DNA of 11,102 bases from contig JAITUO010000071.1 of assembly GCA_031286245.1 (NCBI GenBank), forward strand, positions 1 to 11,102. Direction: 5' to 3'. The stretch's first letter is position 1; every line of letters begins with the position of its first letter. The notes below the pieces were generated by a model. The model ran no database searches, was not told where the DNA came from, and saw only the letters and a list, made by a program, of their open reading frames with translations. Both the position numbers and the translations under genes were made by a program. Positions 1-6,595 of this stretch are shown here, in pieces. The stretch is from Coriobacteriales bacterium. GTDB taxonomy: Bacteria; Actinomycetota; Coriobacteriia; Coriobacteriales; UBA8131.

Positions 1-99
1 GAAAAGGTTACTGAATAGCATGAACATAAAGACCAGCGTGAATACCACCACAAAGATCGAATAGACAATGATCAGGTTTCGATTATTGAATCTACGCAC
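1..99 (-). CDS. ftsH: Membrane protein N-terminus, probably cell-division protease FtsH (partial)
   Basis: Only the first 33 codons are in the window and the gene runs off the left edge. A GTG start (99-97) follows an AGGGG ribosome binding site by about 7 bases. The peptide begins VRRFNNRNLIIVYSIF and continues as a strongly hydrophobic stretch to about residue 32, so it is a short basic N-terminus followed by one membrane segment. FtsH, the membrane-bound AAA+ zinc protease, starts this way, and it commonly follows tilS and hpt in Bacillota, which is the main reason for the name. No AAA or protease motif is inside the window, so a different single-pass protein (for example a penicillin-binding protein) remains possible. 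The RBS and start lie in the proximal copy of a tandem duplication at 96-226. Confidence 0.55.
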   Translation of the reverse strand, partial: MRRFNNRNLIIVYSIFVVVFTLVFMFMLFSNLF

Positions 100-226
100 A
101 GACTACCCCTGCCTGCCGCATTTCGGCGGCTTTGTCAGAAAAACGGAATATCGCACAGACTACCCCTGCCTGCCGCACGGAGACAGCCTCGTCACGCAGG
201 CGGCTTTGTCAGAAAAACGGAATATC
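96..226 (-). repeat. Tandem duplication (74-bp and 57-bp copies) of the ftsH leader and start
   Basis: Two head-to-tail copies lie at 153-226 and 96-152. They share a 28-base block (199-226 matching 125-152) and a 26-base block (152-177 matching 95-120). The distal copy has 21 bases where the proximal copy has 4 (gaaa). Each copy carries an AGGGG ribosome binding site and a GTG codon. Each can also fold a GCCGC/GCGGC stem, with a six-base loop in the proximal copy and a larger loop in the distal one. The copies fill most of the 145 bases between hpt and the next gene. Confidence 0.9.
103..156 (-). other. Possible 17-codon leader ORF created by the duplication
   Basis: The GTG of the distal repeat copy (156-154), with its own AGGGG site, opens a 17-codon frame ending at TAG (105-103). 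Only TCT separates this stop from the downstream GTG start at 99, and the two frames are in phase. It could allow re-initiation into the downstream gene, or it may simply be a by-product of the duplication. The peptide (VRYSVFLTKPPKCGRQG) resembles nothing known to me. Confidence 0.25.
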
Positions 227-244
227 ATCATGAACAGTTAACCA

Positions 245-784
245 TTATGAGTAGCACCTCGGATCAAGTATGCCAATATAGGGCAGGTTGCGATATTTCT
301 CAGCGAAATCCAACCCATAGCCAACCACGAAAGCATCCGGGCAAATCAGACCCAGGTACTTGTAGTCAACCGGCACTTCCTGTTTACCCTCTTTCAGCAG
401 CAACGTCGCGATATCGACCGAGAGTGGATTACGGCTTTTGAGGTATTTCTTCAGGTAGTTCAAAGTCAAGCCGCTATCCAAAATGTCTTCAACGAGCAGG
501 ACATGATAATCCTCGATCGGTGCTTCCAGATCCTTGATAATGCGGACAACACCAGAACTCTTGGCTTCCGCCCCATAACTGGATACCGCCATGAAATCCA
601 CCTCGACCGGGATATCTATGTTACGTATCAGATCAGCCATGAAAACAAACGCGCCTTTCAGCACGGTGACCAACAGCAACTTCTGCCCAGCATAATCGCG
701 GCTGATCTCGGCTCCCATCCTCCGCGCAACAGCCAAAATGTCTTGCTCGGTGAACAATACCTCGGTGATATCAGGATGCATCAT
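245..784 (-). CDS. hpt: Hypoxanthine (guanine) phosphoribosyltransferase
   Basis: This enzyme salvages hypoxanthine and guanine by transferring them to PRPP to give IMP and GMP in the cytosol. The protein has 179 residues, the usual length. Visible motifs are the pyrophosphate loop LKGAFVF (about 42-48), the flexible-loop region SSYGAEAKSSG (68-78), the PRPP signature VLLVEDILDSG (95-105) and the C-terminal GYGLDFAEKYRNLPYIG. I chose ATG at 784 because family members begin close to MMHPDI. GAGG lies 3 bases before it and AGGGAA about 9 bases before it. The ATG at 781 and the GTG at 793 are alternatives. The start lies inside the end of tilS (14-base overlap), so the two are probably translationally coupled. 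In Bacillota Hpt also stimulates ftsH expression or partners TilS in some species, which fits the neighbourhood, but nothing here shows that directly. Confidence 0.97.
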   Translation of the reverse strand: MMHPDITEVLFTEQDILAVARRMGAEISRDYAGQKLLLVTVLKGAFVFMADLIRNIDIPVEVDFMAVSSYGAEAKSSGVVRIIKDLEAPIEDYHVLLVEDILDSGLTLNYLKKYLKSRNPLSVDIATLLLKEGKQEVPVDYKYLGLICPDAFVVGYGLDFAEKYRNLPYIGILDPRCYS

Positions 785-2261
785 TAGCCTCACTTCCCTG
801 AATAGAGTGTAACCTCATGATTATACTGATTATTCGTATGCTATCAGGCCTTACCTTGAATCTGTCATCAGCTTGAACCCCAACAACCCAAACAATCTCG
901 CCGTTTTTACTGATTTTAACCAGATTTTGTCGGATTGATTGGGGAATTTTTCTATCAATCAACAAATCGGATACCAGTTTATGCTGTCCAGGCATACCGA
1001 GGGGAGAAAACCGATCACCGGCTTGCAGCGAAGCGACTGTCAGGTCGATGGCAGTTCTTCTATCAGTATCCGATAAACCTGCTTTCGTCAAAGCCTCCCC
1101 ATCAACCAGTAGATGGCAATCATCGGCATTGGCTTTAGCAAAAGCCACTGGGTCGTCGGTGAATCGGACCGGATCGACCTCTTCCATGACCAGAGTCCCC
1201 TGCGGTATCTCAAGCGGTCTGCCCGTCTCCAAAACCGCAATGAATTGCTCCGTCGTTGTGCAGCTTTCAGGTGTGGAGAAAACCAGTTCGCCTCCCACAT
1301 TGCGGGCAGATATGGCACCCGGTAGGTCAATCACAAAACCAGCTGTCTTTCCTCTAAGCCTCAGTTGTTCAACATGTTCGAAAGTCAGATCTTTGGATTG
1401 GCCTCCGTTGGCTTGATAAGCCAGTCGTAGTGCGCGACGAGCAATTGCTGGATGAGAGGCAGATAATGGATCTGTCTGATAAGCGGAGGCGATATGTCCG
1501 ATATAGTCTGATTCATCTGCCAGGATCTTCTGGCTCCGGGTGATAGTCTCAATCAGACGAGGATTCTGTGTCTGCATCAAAGGCAACAGTTGATGGCGCA
1601 CAAAAGCTCGTAGGTAATTCGTATCAATATTGGTAGCATCTTCACACCAGGTATGACCTTCAGATACCAGCCAATCGATTAGTTCATACCGTCGGACATC
1701 TAACAAAGGCCTGATGATTTTACCGCGTACGTAAGGGATCCCGGATAATGAAGCTGCTCCACCACCTTTGATGACACGCATCAGGAAGGTCGCCGCATTG
1801 TCATCAGCAGTATGGGCGGTAATGATACGACCATTGTTGTCAGAGGCAGAATCGCCTGCCAGCTCGGCTAGCAATTCGTCAGCCAGGGAGTAGCGCATGT
1901 TGCGGCCCAACTCTTCCAGATTGCCGCCAGTCAAAGCCTTGATCTCAGGTAGGTTTATCCGGCGAATCACACAAGGTATCGACAGCTCATGTGCCAACGA
2001 CCTAACAAATGACTCATCAGCATCAGCGTCCAAACCTCGGATACCATGATTGACGTGCAGGATTGTATACCTATTATCTGGTAGTAGCATCGGCAGAATA
2101 TAGGCCAATGCGACAGAATCAGCTCCACCACTAACCATCAGAAGCAATTCTACTGGAGCTTTGACAAGCATCTGTCGGTCGTTGACCGTGTCTAAGATTC
2201 TTTGAAACAGGCTTTGCATCAGCATCTTCTCGTTGATGAATTCTGCCAGTTCTGTAGTCAA
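771..2261 (-). CDS. tilS: tRNA(Ile)-lysidine synthetase TilS
   Basis: TilS attaches lysine to C34 of the AUA-reading tRNA-Ile using ATP, converting its codon specificity from AUG to AUA. It is essential in most bacteria. The N-terminal PP-loop ATPase domain shows SGGADS (44-49), HVNHGIRG (69-76), the variant TAHTADDNAATFLMRV (148-163), and IRPLLDVRRYE. The C-terminal tRNA-binding domain shows GDRFSPLG (415-422), KIP (438-440) and VWVVGV (457-462). With 496 residues it is in the normal range. The start is uncertain. The TTG at 2261 has no ribosome binding site. In-frame ATGs follow at codons 13 and 15, the latter 6 bases after GAGAAG. A strong GGGAGG (2305-2300) sits 5 bases before an in-frame CTG at 2294. 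The 3' end overlaps hpt. argH lies 98 bases upstream with no convincing terminator, so co-transcription is plausible. Confidence 0.95.
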   Translation of the reverse strand: MTTELAEFINEKMLMQSLFQRILDTVNDRQMLVKAPVELLLMVSGGADSVALAYILPMLLPDNRYTILHVNHGIRGLDADADESFVRSLAHELSIPCVIRRINLPEIKALTGGNLEELGRNMRYSLADELLAELAGDSASDNNGRIITAHTADDNAATFLMRVIKGGGAASLSGIPYVRGKIIRPLLDVRRYELIDWLVSEGHTWCEDATNIDTNYLRAFVRHQLLPLMQTQNPRLIETITRSQKILADESDYIGHIASAYQTDPLSASHPAIARRALRLAYQANGGQSKDLTFEHVEQLRLRGKTAGFVIDLPGAISARNVGGELVFSTPESCTTTEQFIAVLETGRPLEIPQGTLVMEEVDPVRFTDDPVAFAKANADDCHLLVDGEALTKAGLSDTDRRTAIDLTVASLQAGDRFSPLGMPGQHKLVSDLLIDRKIPQSIRQNLVKISKNGEIVWVVGVQADDRFKVRPDSIRIISIIMRLHSIQGSEANDAS

Positions 2262-2354
2262 CCGTAAAAAACAGGGCGACCTTAGATTTGACAGGCTAAC
2301 CTCCCTGGATTAATGGTCTATCGACCTCCATGCGTCTTTTCAACGCGTTATGCT

Positions 2355-2370
2355 CAGCGCTACAGCGCTG
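2355..2370 (-). other. Small hairpin over the argH stop codon
   Basis: CAGCGC and GCGCTG form a 6-bp stem with a 4-base loop, and the argH TAG stop lies within it. No T-run follows, so it does not look like an intrinsic terminator. It could slow 3' decay or be chance. Confidence 0.35.
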
Positions 2371-3757
2371 CTTTGGCTAATTCCAATTGTTCTTTAACCC
2401 GCCATGACGCGGTTCCACCAAATGTCGTCCGAGCTGTGACCACCGACTTAATATCTAACACTGACAGGGCTTGGTCATCGAACAATGTACTGACCTCGCG
2501 CATCTCTGCCAAAGTCAAGTCTTGTAGGCTGCGCCCGGTCTTCTCCACAGTTAATACCAGACGGTTGACTACTGCATGCGCCTCACGGAAAGGCAGTCCC
2601 AGGCCAACCAGCCAGTCAGCCAGGTCAGTTGCTGCCATATAACCGCCTCTCGCTGCTGCCAGCATACGATCGGCATTGACAGTCAAGGTCGAAAGCATGC
2701 CGCCTACCGCTGACAGGCTGTGCTCAAGGGTGTCCAGAGCTTCGAAGGTTGCTGCTTTATCCTCCTGCATGTCCTTGTTATAGGCTAGAGGCAAACCTTT
2801 CATGGTGGTCAATAAAGCCATCAGGTCGCCGTAAACCCGACCGGTTTTTCCTCGTACCAGCTCGGCATAATCAGGGTTCTTTTTCTGGGGCATGATCGAC
2901 GAGCCAGTCGAATAGGAATCGCTCATTGTGATGTAGGCAAACTCGTCACTGGACCACAGAACCAGCTCTTCACAGAGCCGCGACAGATGCATCATGGTTG
3001 TCGAGCAGGCATATATCGCATCAAGCAGGAAGTCTCGGTCACTGACGGCATCCAGGGAGTTGGGGATAACCACGGGGGCACCGGTGGCATCGATGAAACC
3101 GAGGTCGCTGGCCACTGCTTCACGGTCAAGTGGATAACTGGTGCCGGCCAAGGCAGCAGCACCCAGTGGAGAGGCATTGGCAGCTTGGTGAGCAGCCTTT
3201 ATCCGCTGGCTGTCGCGCGTAAACATCCAGAAATAAGCCAGCAGATGATGTGCAAACAACACCGGCTGAGCTTTTTGCAAGTGGGTATAACCAGGCATGA
3301 TGACGTCTTGATTATCCTCAGCCAGTTGGATGATTACCCTGCGAAGTGCAGCTAGCTGGTCAATCAAGCTGGCAGTCCGTGTCTTCAGGTAGAGCCTGGT
3401 GTCGGTAGCTACCTGGTCGTTACGGCTGCGTCCAGTGTGCAGACGCTTACCAGCTTCACCGATGTCTGCGACCAAAGCCCGCTCAATAGCCATATGGATG
3501 TCCTCGTCAGCCATCAAAAAGTCGAAGTCACCAGACTCGATGCGCATGGCGATGCGCCCGAGCCCGGCAATGATCGCCTTAGCGTCTGACTCGCTGATCA
3601 CTCCAACATTTGCCAGCATCCGGGCATGAGCATATGAACCGGCGATATCTTCACGCCACATTCGCTTATCGACAGGCAGCGAAGCAGCGAAGGCCTGCAG
3701 GGCACTGTCGGGCGCCTCCTCAAAGTGGCCTCCCCAAAGATAGGGTTCAGCACTCAT
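2360..3757 (-). CDS. argH: Argininosuccinate lyase
   Basis: ArgH splits argininosuccinate into arginine and fumarate, the last step of arginine synthesis. The enzyme is a cytosolic homotetramer of the fumarase/aspartase superfamily. The 465-residue protein has the three conserved regions: HTGRSRNDQVATD (107-119), GYTHLQKAQP (156-165, with catalytic His159) and the superfamily signature GSSIMPQKKNPD (285-296) holding the catalytic serine loop. The N-terminus LWGGHFEE matches the family. A stretch before NSLDAVSDRDF (residues 224-232, DATGAPVVI) is about six residues longer than in the E. coli or B. subtilis enzymes as I recall them. The ATG at 3757 has AGGCGG six bases upstream. That start region belongs to a triple 37-bp repeat that also supplies two upstream ATGs. 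argG lies 135 bases upstream. Confidence 0.98.
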   Translation of the reverse strand: MSAEPYLWGGHFEEAPDSALQAFAASLPVDKRMWREDIAGSYAHARMLANVGVISESDAKAIIAGLGRIAMRIESGDFDFLMADEDIHMAIERALVADIGEAGKRLHTGRSRNDQVATDTRLYLKTRTASLIDQLAALRRVIIQLAEDNQDVIMPGYTHLQKAQPVLFAHHLLAYFWMFTRDSQRIKAAHQAANASPLGAAALAGTSYPLDREAVASDLGFIDATGAPVVIPNSLDAVSDRDFLLDAIYACSTTMMHLSRLCEELVLWSSDEFAYITMSDSYSTGSSIMPQKKNPDYAELVRGKTGRVYGDLMALLTTMKGLPLAYNKDMQEDKAATFEALDTLEHSLSAVGGMLSTLTVNADRMLAAARGGYMAATDLADWLVGLGLPFREAHAVVNRLVLTVEKTGRSLQDLTLAEMREVSTLFDDQALSVLDIKSVVTARTTFGGTASWRVKEQLELAKAAL

Positions 3758-3860
3758 GACTGACCGCCTGGTTCGAGGTTGTCACAACGCTCATGACCGG
3801 CTTCTTGGTTCGAAGTCGTCACAACGCTCATGACTGGCCCTTTGGTTCGAGGTCGTCAAC
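3751..3860 (-). repeat. Three tandem 37-bp repeats carrying the argH RBS and start
   Basis: Imperfect copies lie at 3751-3787, 3788-3824 and 3825-3860. Read on the minus strand, each contains a TCGAACCA core, a purine-rich RBS-like stretch (AAAGGG, AAGAAG or AGGCGG) and TCATGAG about six bases later. The copy nearest argH supplies its real ATG. Because 37 is not a multiple of three, the three ATGs are in different frames. The copies have diverged from each other, so the duplication is not very recent. Confidence 0.92.
3754..3831 (-). other. 25-codon upstream ORF ending in ATGA with argH
   Basis: The distal repeat copy has AAAGGG six bases before an ATG at 3831. This opens 25 codons whose TGA stop (3756-3754) overlaps the argH ATG as ATGA. 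A 19-codon frame (3828-3887, no visible RBS) likewise ends in ATGA with this ATG. The middle copy opens a 15-codon frame (3747-3794) that ends a few codons inside argH. The peptides share the ending LEP(K/G)GQS because they read the same repeat. There is no arginine run, so this is not an obvious arginine attenuator leader. Translation of these ORFs is inferred, not shown. Confidence 0.35.
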
Positions 3861-3892
3861 TTGGAGGTCTAGAAAGAATTTATCCATCTCGT

Positions 3893-5104
3893 TTATAAAC
3901 CTAGTTTTCTCTGCTGGCGTGCCCAAGTTTTAACTGCCAAGCCAAAGATGTCGATAAAGCCTTTAGCTGCTGTGCGGTCAAAACTATCCTGCTCGCCATA
4001 TGTCGCCAGGCTATAGTCATACAATGAATAATCACTGCGACGACCGACGGTCAGGCAGGTACCTTTGTGGAATTTCAACCTTACCTCACCGGTTACGGCT
4101 GGTTGTGTAGAGGCAATAAAAGCATCCAATGCCTGTTTTAATGGACTGTACCAGTGGCCGTAGTAAACCTGGGTCGCCCAGACATGCTCAACTGAGAGCT
4201 TGTAATGCAACAGGTCGCGCTCCAGCGTCATATCTTCCAGTGCTTTATGTGCTTCTATCAGAGCCAGCGCGCCAGGAGTCTCATAAATCTCCCGTGACTT
4301 CAATCCAACCAGACGGTTCTCGATCATATCAATACGACCGTAACCATGTCGGCCACCGATCTCGTTTAGCTGGACAATGATGTCATAAAAACTCATTGGT
4401 AGACCATCCAGCGAGCAAGGCACACCAGCATCGAAGCCGACAACGATATACTGCGGATCATCTGGTCCTTTGTCCGGAGCCTGAGTCAGCTCGTAGATGT
4501 CTTCTGGCGGTTCAACCCAGGGGTCTTCAAGGATGCCGCATTCGATTGTTCTTCCCCAGATGTTATCGTCGATCGAATAGGGTTGTGAGACTGTGGTCGG
4601 TACCGGAATGCCGCGAGCTGCTGCCCATTGCATCTCCTGTTCACGAGTCAGCAGATCCCATTCGCGCAAAGGTGCCAAAACCTGCAAGTCGGGATCCAGA
4701 GTTGTCGCACTGACCTCGAAACGGACTTGGTCGTTGCCTTTTCCGGTACAGCCATGCACAACATATTGTGCGTTATATTCTGCGGCAACCTCAACAAGGT
4801 GCTTGGCAAGTATCGGTCTGGATAGTGCCGATACCAGCGGGTACTTGTTCTCATATAACGCGTTGGCTGCTAATGCCTTGGTTAGAAAATCACTGACGAA
4901 TTCCTCACGCATGTCAATTACCAGGCATTCATGTGCTCCGATATCTACTGCTTTCTGGCGGATATACTCCAAATCCTGGCGCGTCTGACCGACATCACCA
5001 GCCATAGCAATGACCTCAAAGCCTTTTTCTTCGATCAGCCATCTGACCATTACTGAAGTGTCGAGCCCTCCTGAGTAAGCGAGTACGGCTCTTGCTTTTG
5101 CCAT
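3893..5104 (-). CDS. argG: Argininosuccinate synthase
   Basis: ArgG condenses citrulline and aspartate using ATP to make argininosuccinate, the penultimate step of the pathway. The 403-residue length is typical of the bacterial type. The ATP pyrophosphatase loop YSGGLDTS is at 10-17, the nucleotide and aspartate site GCTGKGNDQVRFE at 118-130, and the citrulline-side segment DDNIWGRTIECGILEDP follows in the synthetase domain. The C-terminal part carries the oligomerisation segment (GRRSDYSLYDYSLATY). The ATG at 5104 has a strong AAGGAG seven bases upstream. argR lies 69 bases upstream and argH 135 bases downstream, all on one strand, so argR-argG-argH probably form an operon under ArgR control. 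Confidence 0.98.
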   Translation of the reverse strand: MAKARAVLAYSGGLDTSVMVRWLIEEKGFEVIAMAGDVGQTRQDLEYIRQKAVDIGAHECLVIDMREEFVSDFLTKALAANALYENKYPLVSALSRPILAKHLVEVAAEYNAQYVVHGCTGKGNDQVRFEVSATTLDPDLQVLAPLREWDLLTREQEMQWAAARGIPVPTTVSQPYSIDDNIWGRTIECGILEDPWVEPPEDIYELTQAPDKGPDDPQYIVVGFDAGVPCSLDGLPMSFYDIIVQLNEIGGRHGYGRIDMIENRLVGLKSREIYETPGALALIEAHKALEDMTLERDLLHYKLSVEHVWATQVYYGHWYSPLKQALDAFIASTQPAVTGEVRLKFHKGTCLTVGRRSDYSLYDYSLATYGEQDSFDRTAAKGFIDIFGLAVKTWARQQRKLGL

Positions 5105-5133
5105 CTTTGTCTCCTTGTAAACAGGTTTCAGAT

Positions 5134-5149
5134 AAGCTTTAAAAAGCTT
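5134..5149 (-). other. AAGCTT inverted repeat in the argR-argG gap
   Basis: Two AAGCTT palindromes separated by four bases can pair as a 6-bp AT-rich stem just after argR and before the argG ribosome binding site. No T-run follows. It is a weak structure and may be chance. Confidence 0.25.
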
Positions 5150-5173
5150 GTATACCTCCGCAAGCTGTTTTTT

Positions 5174-5602
5174 CTATCTCAGGCGCAACTTGTTGACAGC
5201 TGCTTCAAAAACAGTAGCTTGGTCGTTATCAGCCGCGACTACAAGAATCGTGTCATCACCAGCGACCAGTCCAATTACCTTTGGTTCACCTGCAGCCTCG
5301 AGTGCTGCTGCTACTCCCTGAGCACTGCCAGGAGCAGTCTTGATGACAATCAGGTTCTGCGCCACAGTGACCTCATGTACTAAATCGCTGACTAGACGTT
5401 GGAGCAACAAGTCCTCAGGCAGGATATAGACACCTTCAGGCAGCTTGCGCAGATTCATCTCATTAATGTCGCGCGACACTGTAGCCTGGGTGCAGTTGAA
5501 ACCCTTTTCCTCCAAGCCGGCTACCAAGTCACGCTGAGTTCGAATGGTACGTTGGCGGATCAACTGCTTTATGGCATCCTGCCTGACTAAACGCTTTTTC
5601 AT
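5174..5602 (-). CDS. argR: Arginine repressor ArgR (AhrC family)
   Basis: ArgR is a hexameric arginine-responsive DNA-binding protein. With arginine bound it represses biosynthetic arg genes at ARG boxes, and it can activate catabolic ones. The 142-residue protein has the N-terminal winged helix (roughly 1-70) with the recognition element TQATVSRDI (38-46), and the C-terminal oligomerisation/arginine-binding domain (about 80-142) with GSAQGVAAALEAAG (92-105) and the ligand motif GLVAGDDTIL (111-120). The ATG at 5602 has GGGG seven bases upstream. It is the first gene of the argR-argG-argH block and lies after a roughly 1 kb gap, so a promoter just upstream is expected. The candidate operator there suggests autoregulation. 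Confidence 0.97.
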   Translation of the reverse strand: MKKRLVRQDAIKQLIRQRTIRTQRDLVAGLEEKGFNCTQATVSRDINEMNLRKLPEGVYILPEDLLLQRLVSDLVHEVTVAQNLIVIKTAPGSAQGVAAALEAAGEPKVIGLVAGDDTILVVAADNDQATVFEAAVNKLRLR

Positions 5603-5679
5603 TTGGTTACCCCTTTCCCATTTCGTGCTTCATGCAATGTGTTTCGCCCGCTGTGTTATGTGCCAACCTATCCCAATTA

Positions 5680-5726
5680 CATGAATATTTGGCAATACAA
5701 AGCCAGTAAATGTGCAAATTATACAT
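5680..5726 (-). promoter_or_regulatory. Candidate argR promoter with ARG-box-like sequences
   Basis: A perfect TATAAT (5723-5718, minus strand) lies about 110 bases before the argR start, in AT-rich DNA. No good -35 is visible at 17-18 bases. An imperfect palindrome with ATGT...ACAT arms (5710-5726) covers this -10. CATGAATATTT (5680-5690) matches the left half of the ARG-box consensus and sits just downstream of it. Both positions would suit repression, but neither is a full match. A second possible promoter (TTTACT, 17 bases, TATTCA) overlaps. This is inference from consensus only. Confidence 0.35.
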
Positions 5727-5851
5727 CATATTCTTTTTATGTTTATGGTAACTTGTAAAACTCATTGGTTTTTTACCTCACAATGGCTAATTTTCGGTTT
5801 ATCTGGGCATTTTCACTTATTCTAGACCATGAAAAGTGGCGCATTGCCCAA

Positions 5852-6100
5852 TTATTCAACAGATACAGTCTTTATGTCATTGTCAGCAATCTGCCTTGTT
5901 CCCCCTGCTAGTATTCCTTCTACAGCAATGTAATCTGCTTTGCCTGAGTTTATTAATATATGGCCACAGCCAACCTCACTCTCCTGATGTCTCAGCTTCA
6001 AAGAATCATACACGATGTGAAGGTAACTTAGCCAGTCGCCGATCGCGGTGTTGCCAGTCACCGATCGCGGTAGTGCCAGTCGCCGATCGCGGTGGTGCAA
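5852..6100 (-). pseudogene. Possible gene remnant, unrecognised
   Basis: An 82-codon open frame starts in the 22-bp repeat array with TTG and no ribosome binding site. Only its last fifty or so residues (for example GHILINSGKADYIAVEGIL) look like ordinary protein sequence. I do not recognise the family. It could be the C-terminal end of a truncated gene, perhaps from a mobile element, or a chance frame. Confidence 0.2.
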
Positions 6101-6104
6101 GTCG
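6031..6104. repeat. Three 22-bp tandem repeats with CGATCGCGGT core
   Basis: Near-identical units occupy 6031-6052, 6053-6074 and 6075-6096, and a truncated fourth follows (6097-6104). Each reads gccagtc(g/a)ccgatcgcggt plus three variable bases. The core holds the palindrome CGATCG, and in the middle unit ACCG and CGGT arms. It could be a protein-binding array or remnant repeats from a mobile element terminus. Confidence 0.9.
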
Positions 6105-6217
6105 CTTCATTTGTGCTTGCCTGGGAGCAAGTTAATGCAAAGCTTGCGTGCAAACCTTCGGGGATAAGCTCGTGGGTACGAACCCAGAAAAGCTTGCGAG
6201 TCACTAGTTTTTCTAAT

Positions 6218-6260
6218 GCCAGATTGGACAGTGCTAGCTGAGGCCAGATTGGACAGTGCT
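6218..6260. repeat. Pair of perfect 18-bp direct repeats
   Basis: GCCAGATTGGACAGTGCT occurs at 6218-6235 and again at 6243-6260, with 7 bases between (period 25). Multiple short direct repeats like this occur at the ends of some insertion sequences (IS21-type elements), but no transposase is present here, so the origin is uncertain. Confidence 0.85.
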
Positions 6261-6357
6261 TGTTTAGCACCACTTAGAGCACTAAGCAACAGAAATTCCA
6301 ACGGTTTTAGCTCCATCACTTGACTTCTACGCGTCTGTACAGCCTATAAATTAGCAA

Positions 6358-6550
6358 TCCTGGGAATTTCGGAGTTTCTGCCGGAAATTCGCCCTCATGT
6401 ATGGCTGTTTGACCTAGAACGCAGGTCTCGGTTTTCTCCACAATTTAAAAGTGCTGGTAGATGAGTTGAGCCAAAAATCCATCGGTGTGAAACCAATAGA
6501 AAACTATACATGAGGGCCCTTTTTGGCCAAAAACTCGGAAATTCCCAGGA
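6358..6550. mobile_element. MITE-like element with 45-bp terminal inverted repeats
   Basis: The arms 6358-6402 and 6506-6550 are inverted copies matching at 37 of 45 positions without gaps. They begin TCCTGGGAATTTC and end CCCTCATGTAT. The 103-base centre has no coding capacity of note. Size, structure and intergenic position just downstream of argF fit a non-autonomous miniature element, or the two ends of an internally deleted insertion sequence. A clear target-site duplication is not visible. Alternatively the long hairpin could be a structured RNA or an argF transcript end. Confidence 0.55.
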
Positions 6551-6595
6551 TTTGCCAACATAAAATGTGGATAACTACCAGCAGCAACCAGCAAG

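Noticed and set aside
5803..5850. Partial inverted repeat GGGCA...TGCCC with CACTT/AAAGTG upstream of argR
   Set aside because: The pairing is broken by a large internal loop and unequal arms, with no T-run, so a terminator or operator claim is not supportable.
6031..6104. T-box-like ACCGCG motifs on the minus strand, upstream of argR
   Set aside because: The T-box consensus TGGNACCGCG is not matched in spacing, and no stem I specifier loop or terminator/antiterminator pair is visible. The motif recurs only because the 22-bp unit is repeated.
5836..6135. 99-codon plus-strand frame
   Set aside because: It starts with GTG without a ribosome binding site, is rich in Cys, Gln and Ser, and ends in translated 22-bp repeats. 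It looks like a chance frame.
6031..6260. CRISPR array
   Set aside because: Units are contiguous or spaced by only 7 bases with no unique spacers of CRISPR length, and no cas genes are present.
6058..6319. Two overlapping minus-strand frames of about 70 codons in the argF-argR gap
   Set aside because: Both read through the direct repeats in different frames, lack ribosome binding sites and resemble no family. Coding is not supported.
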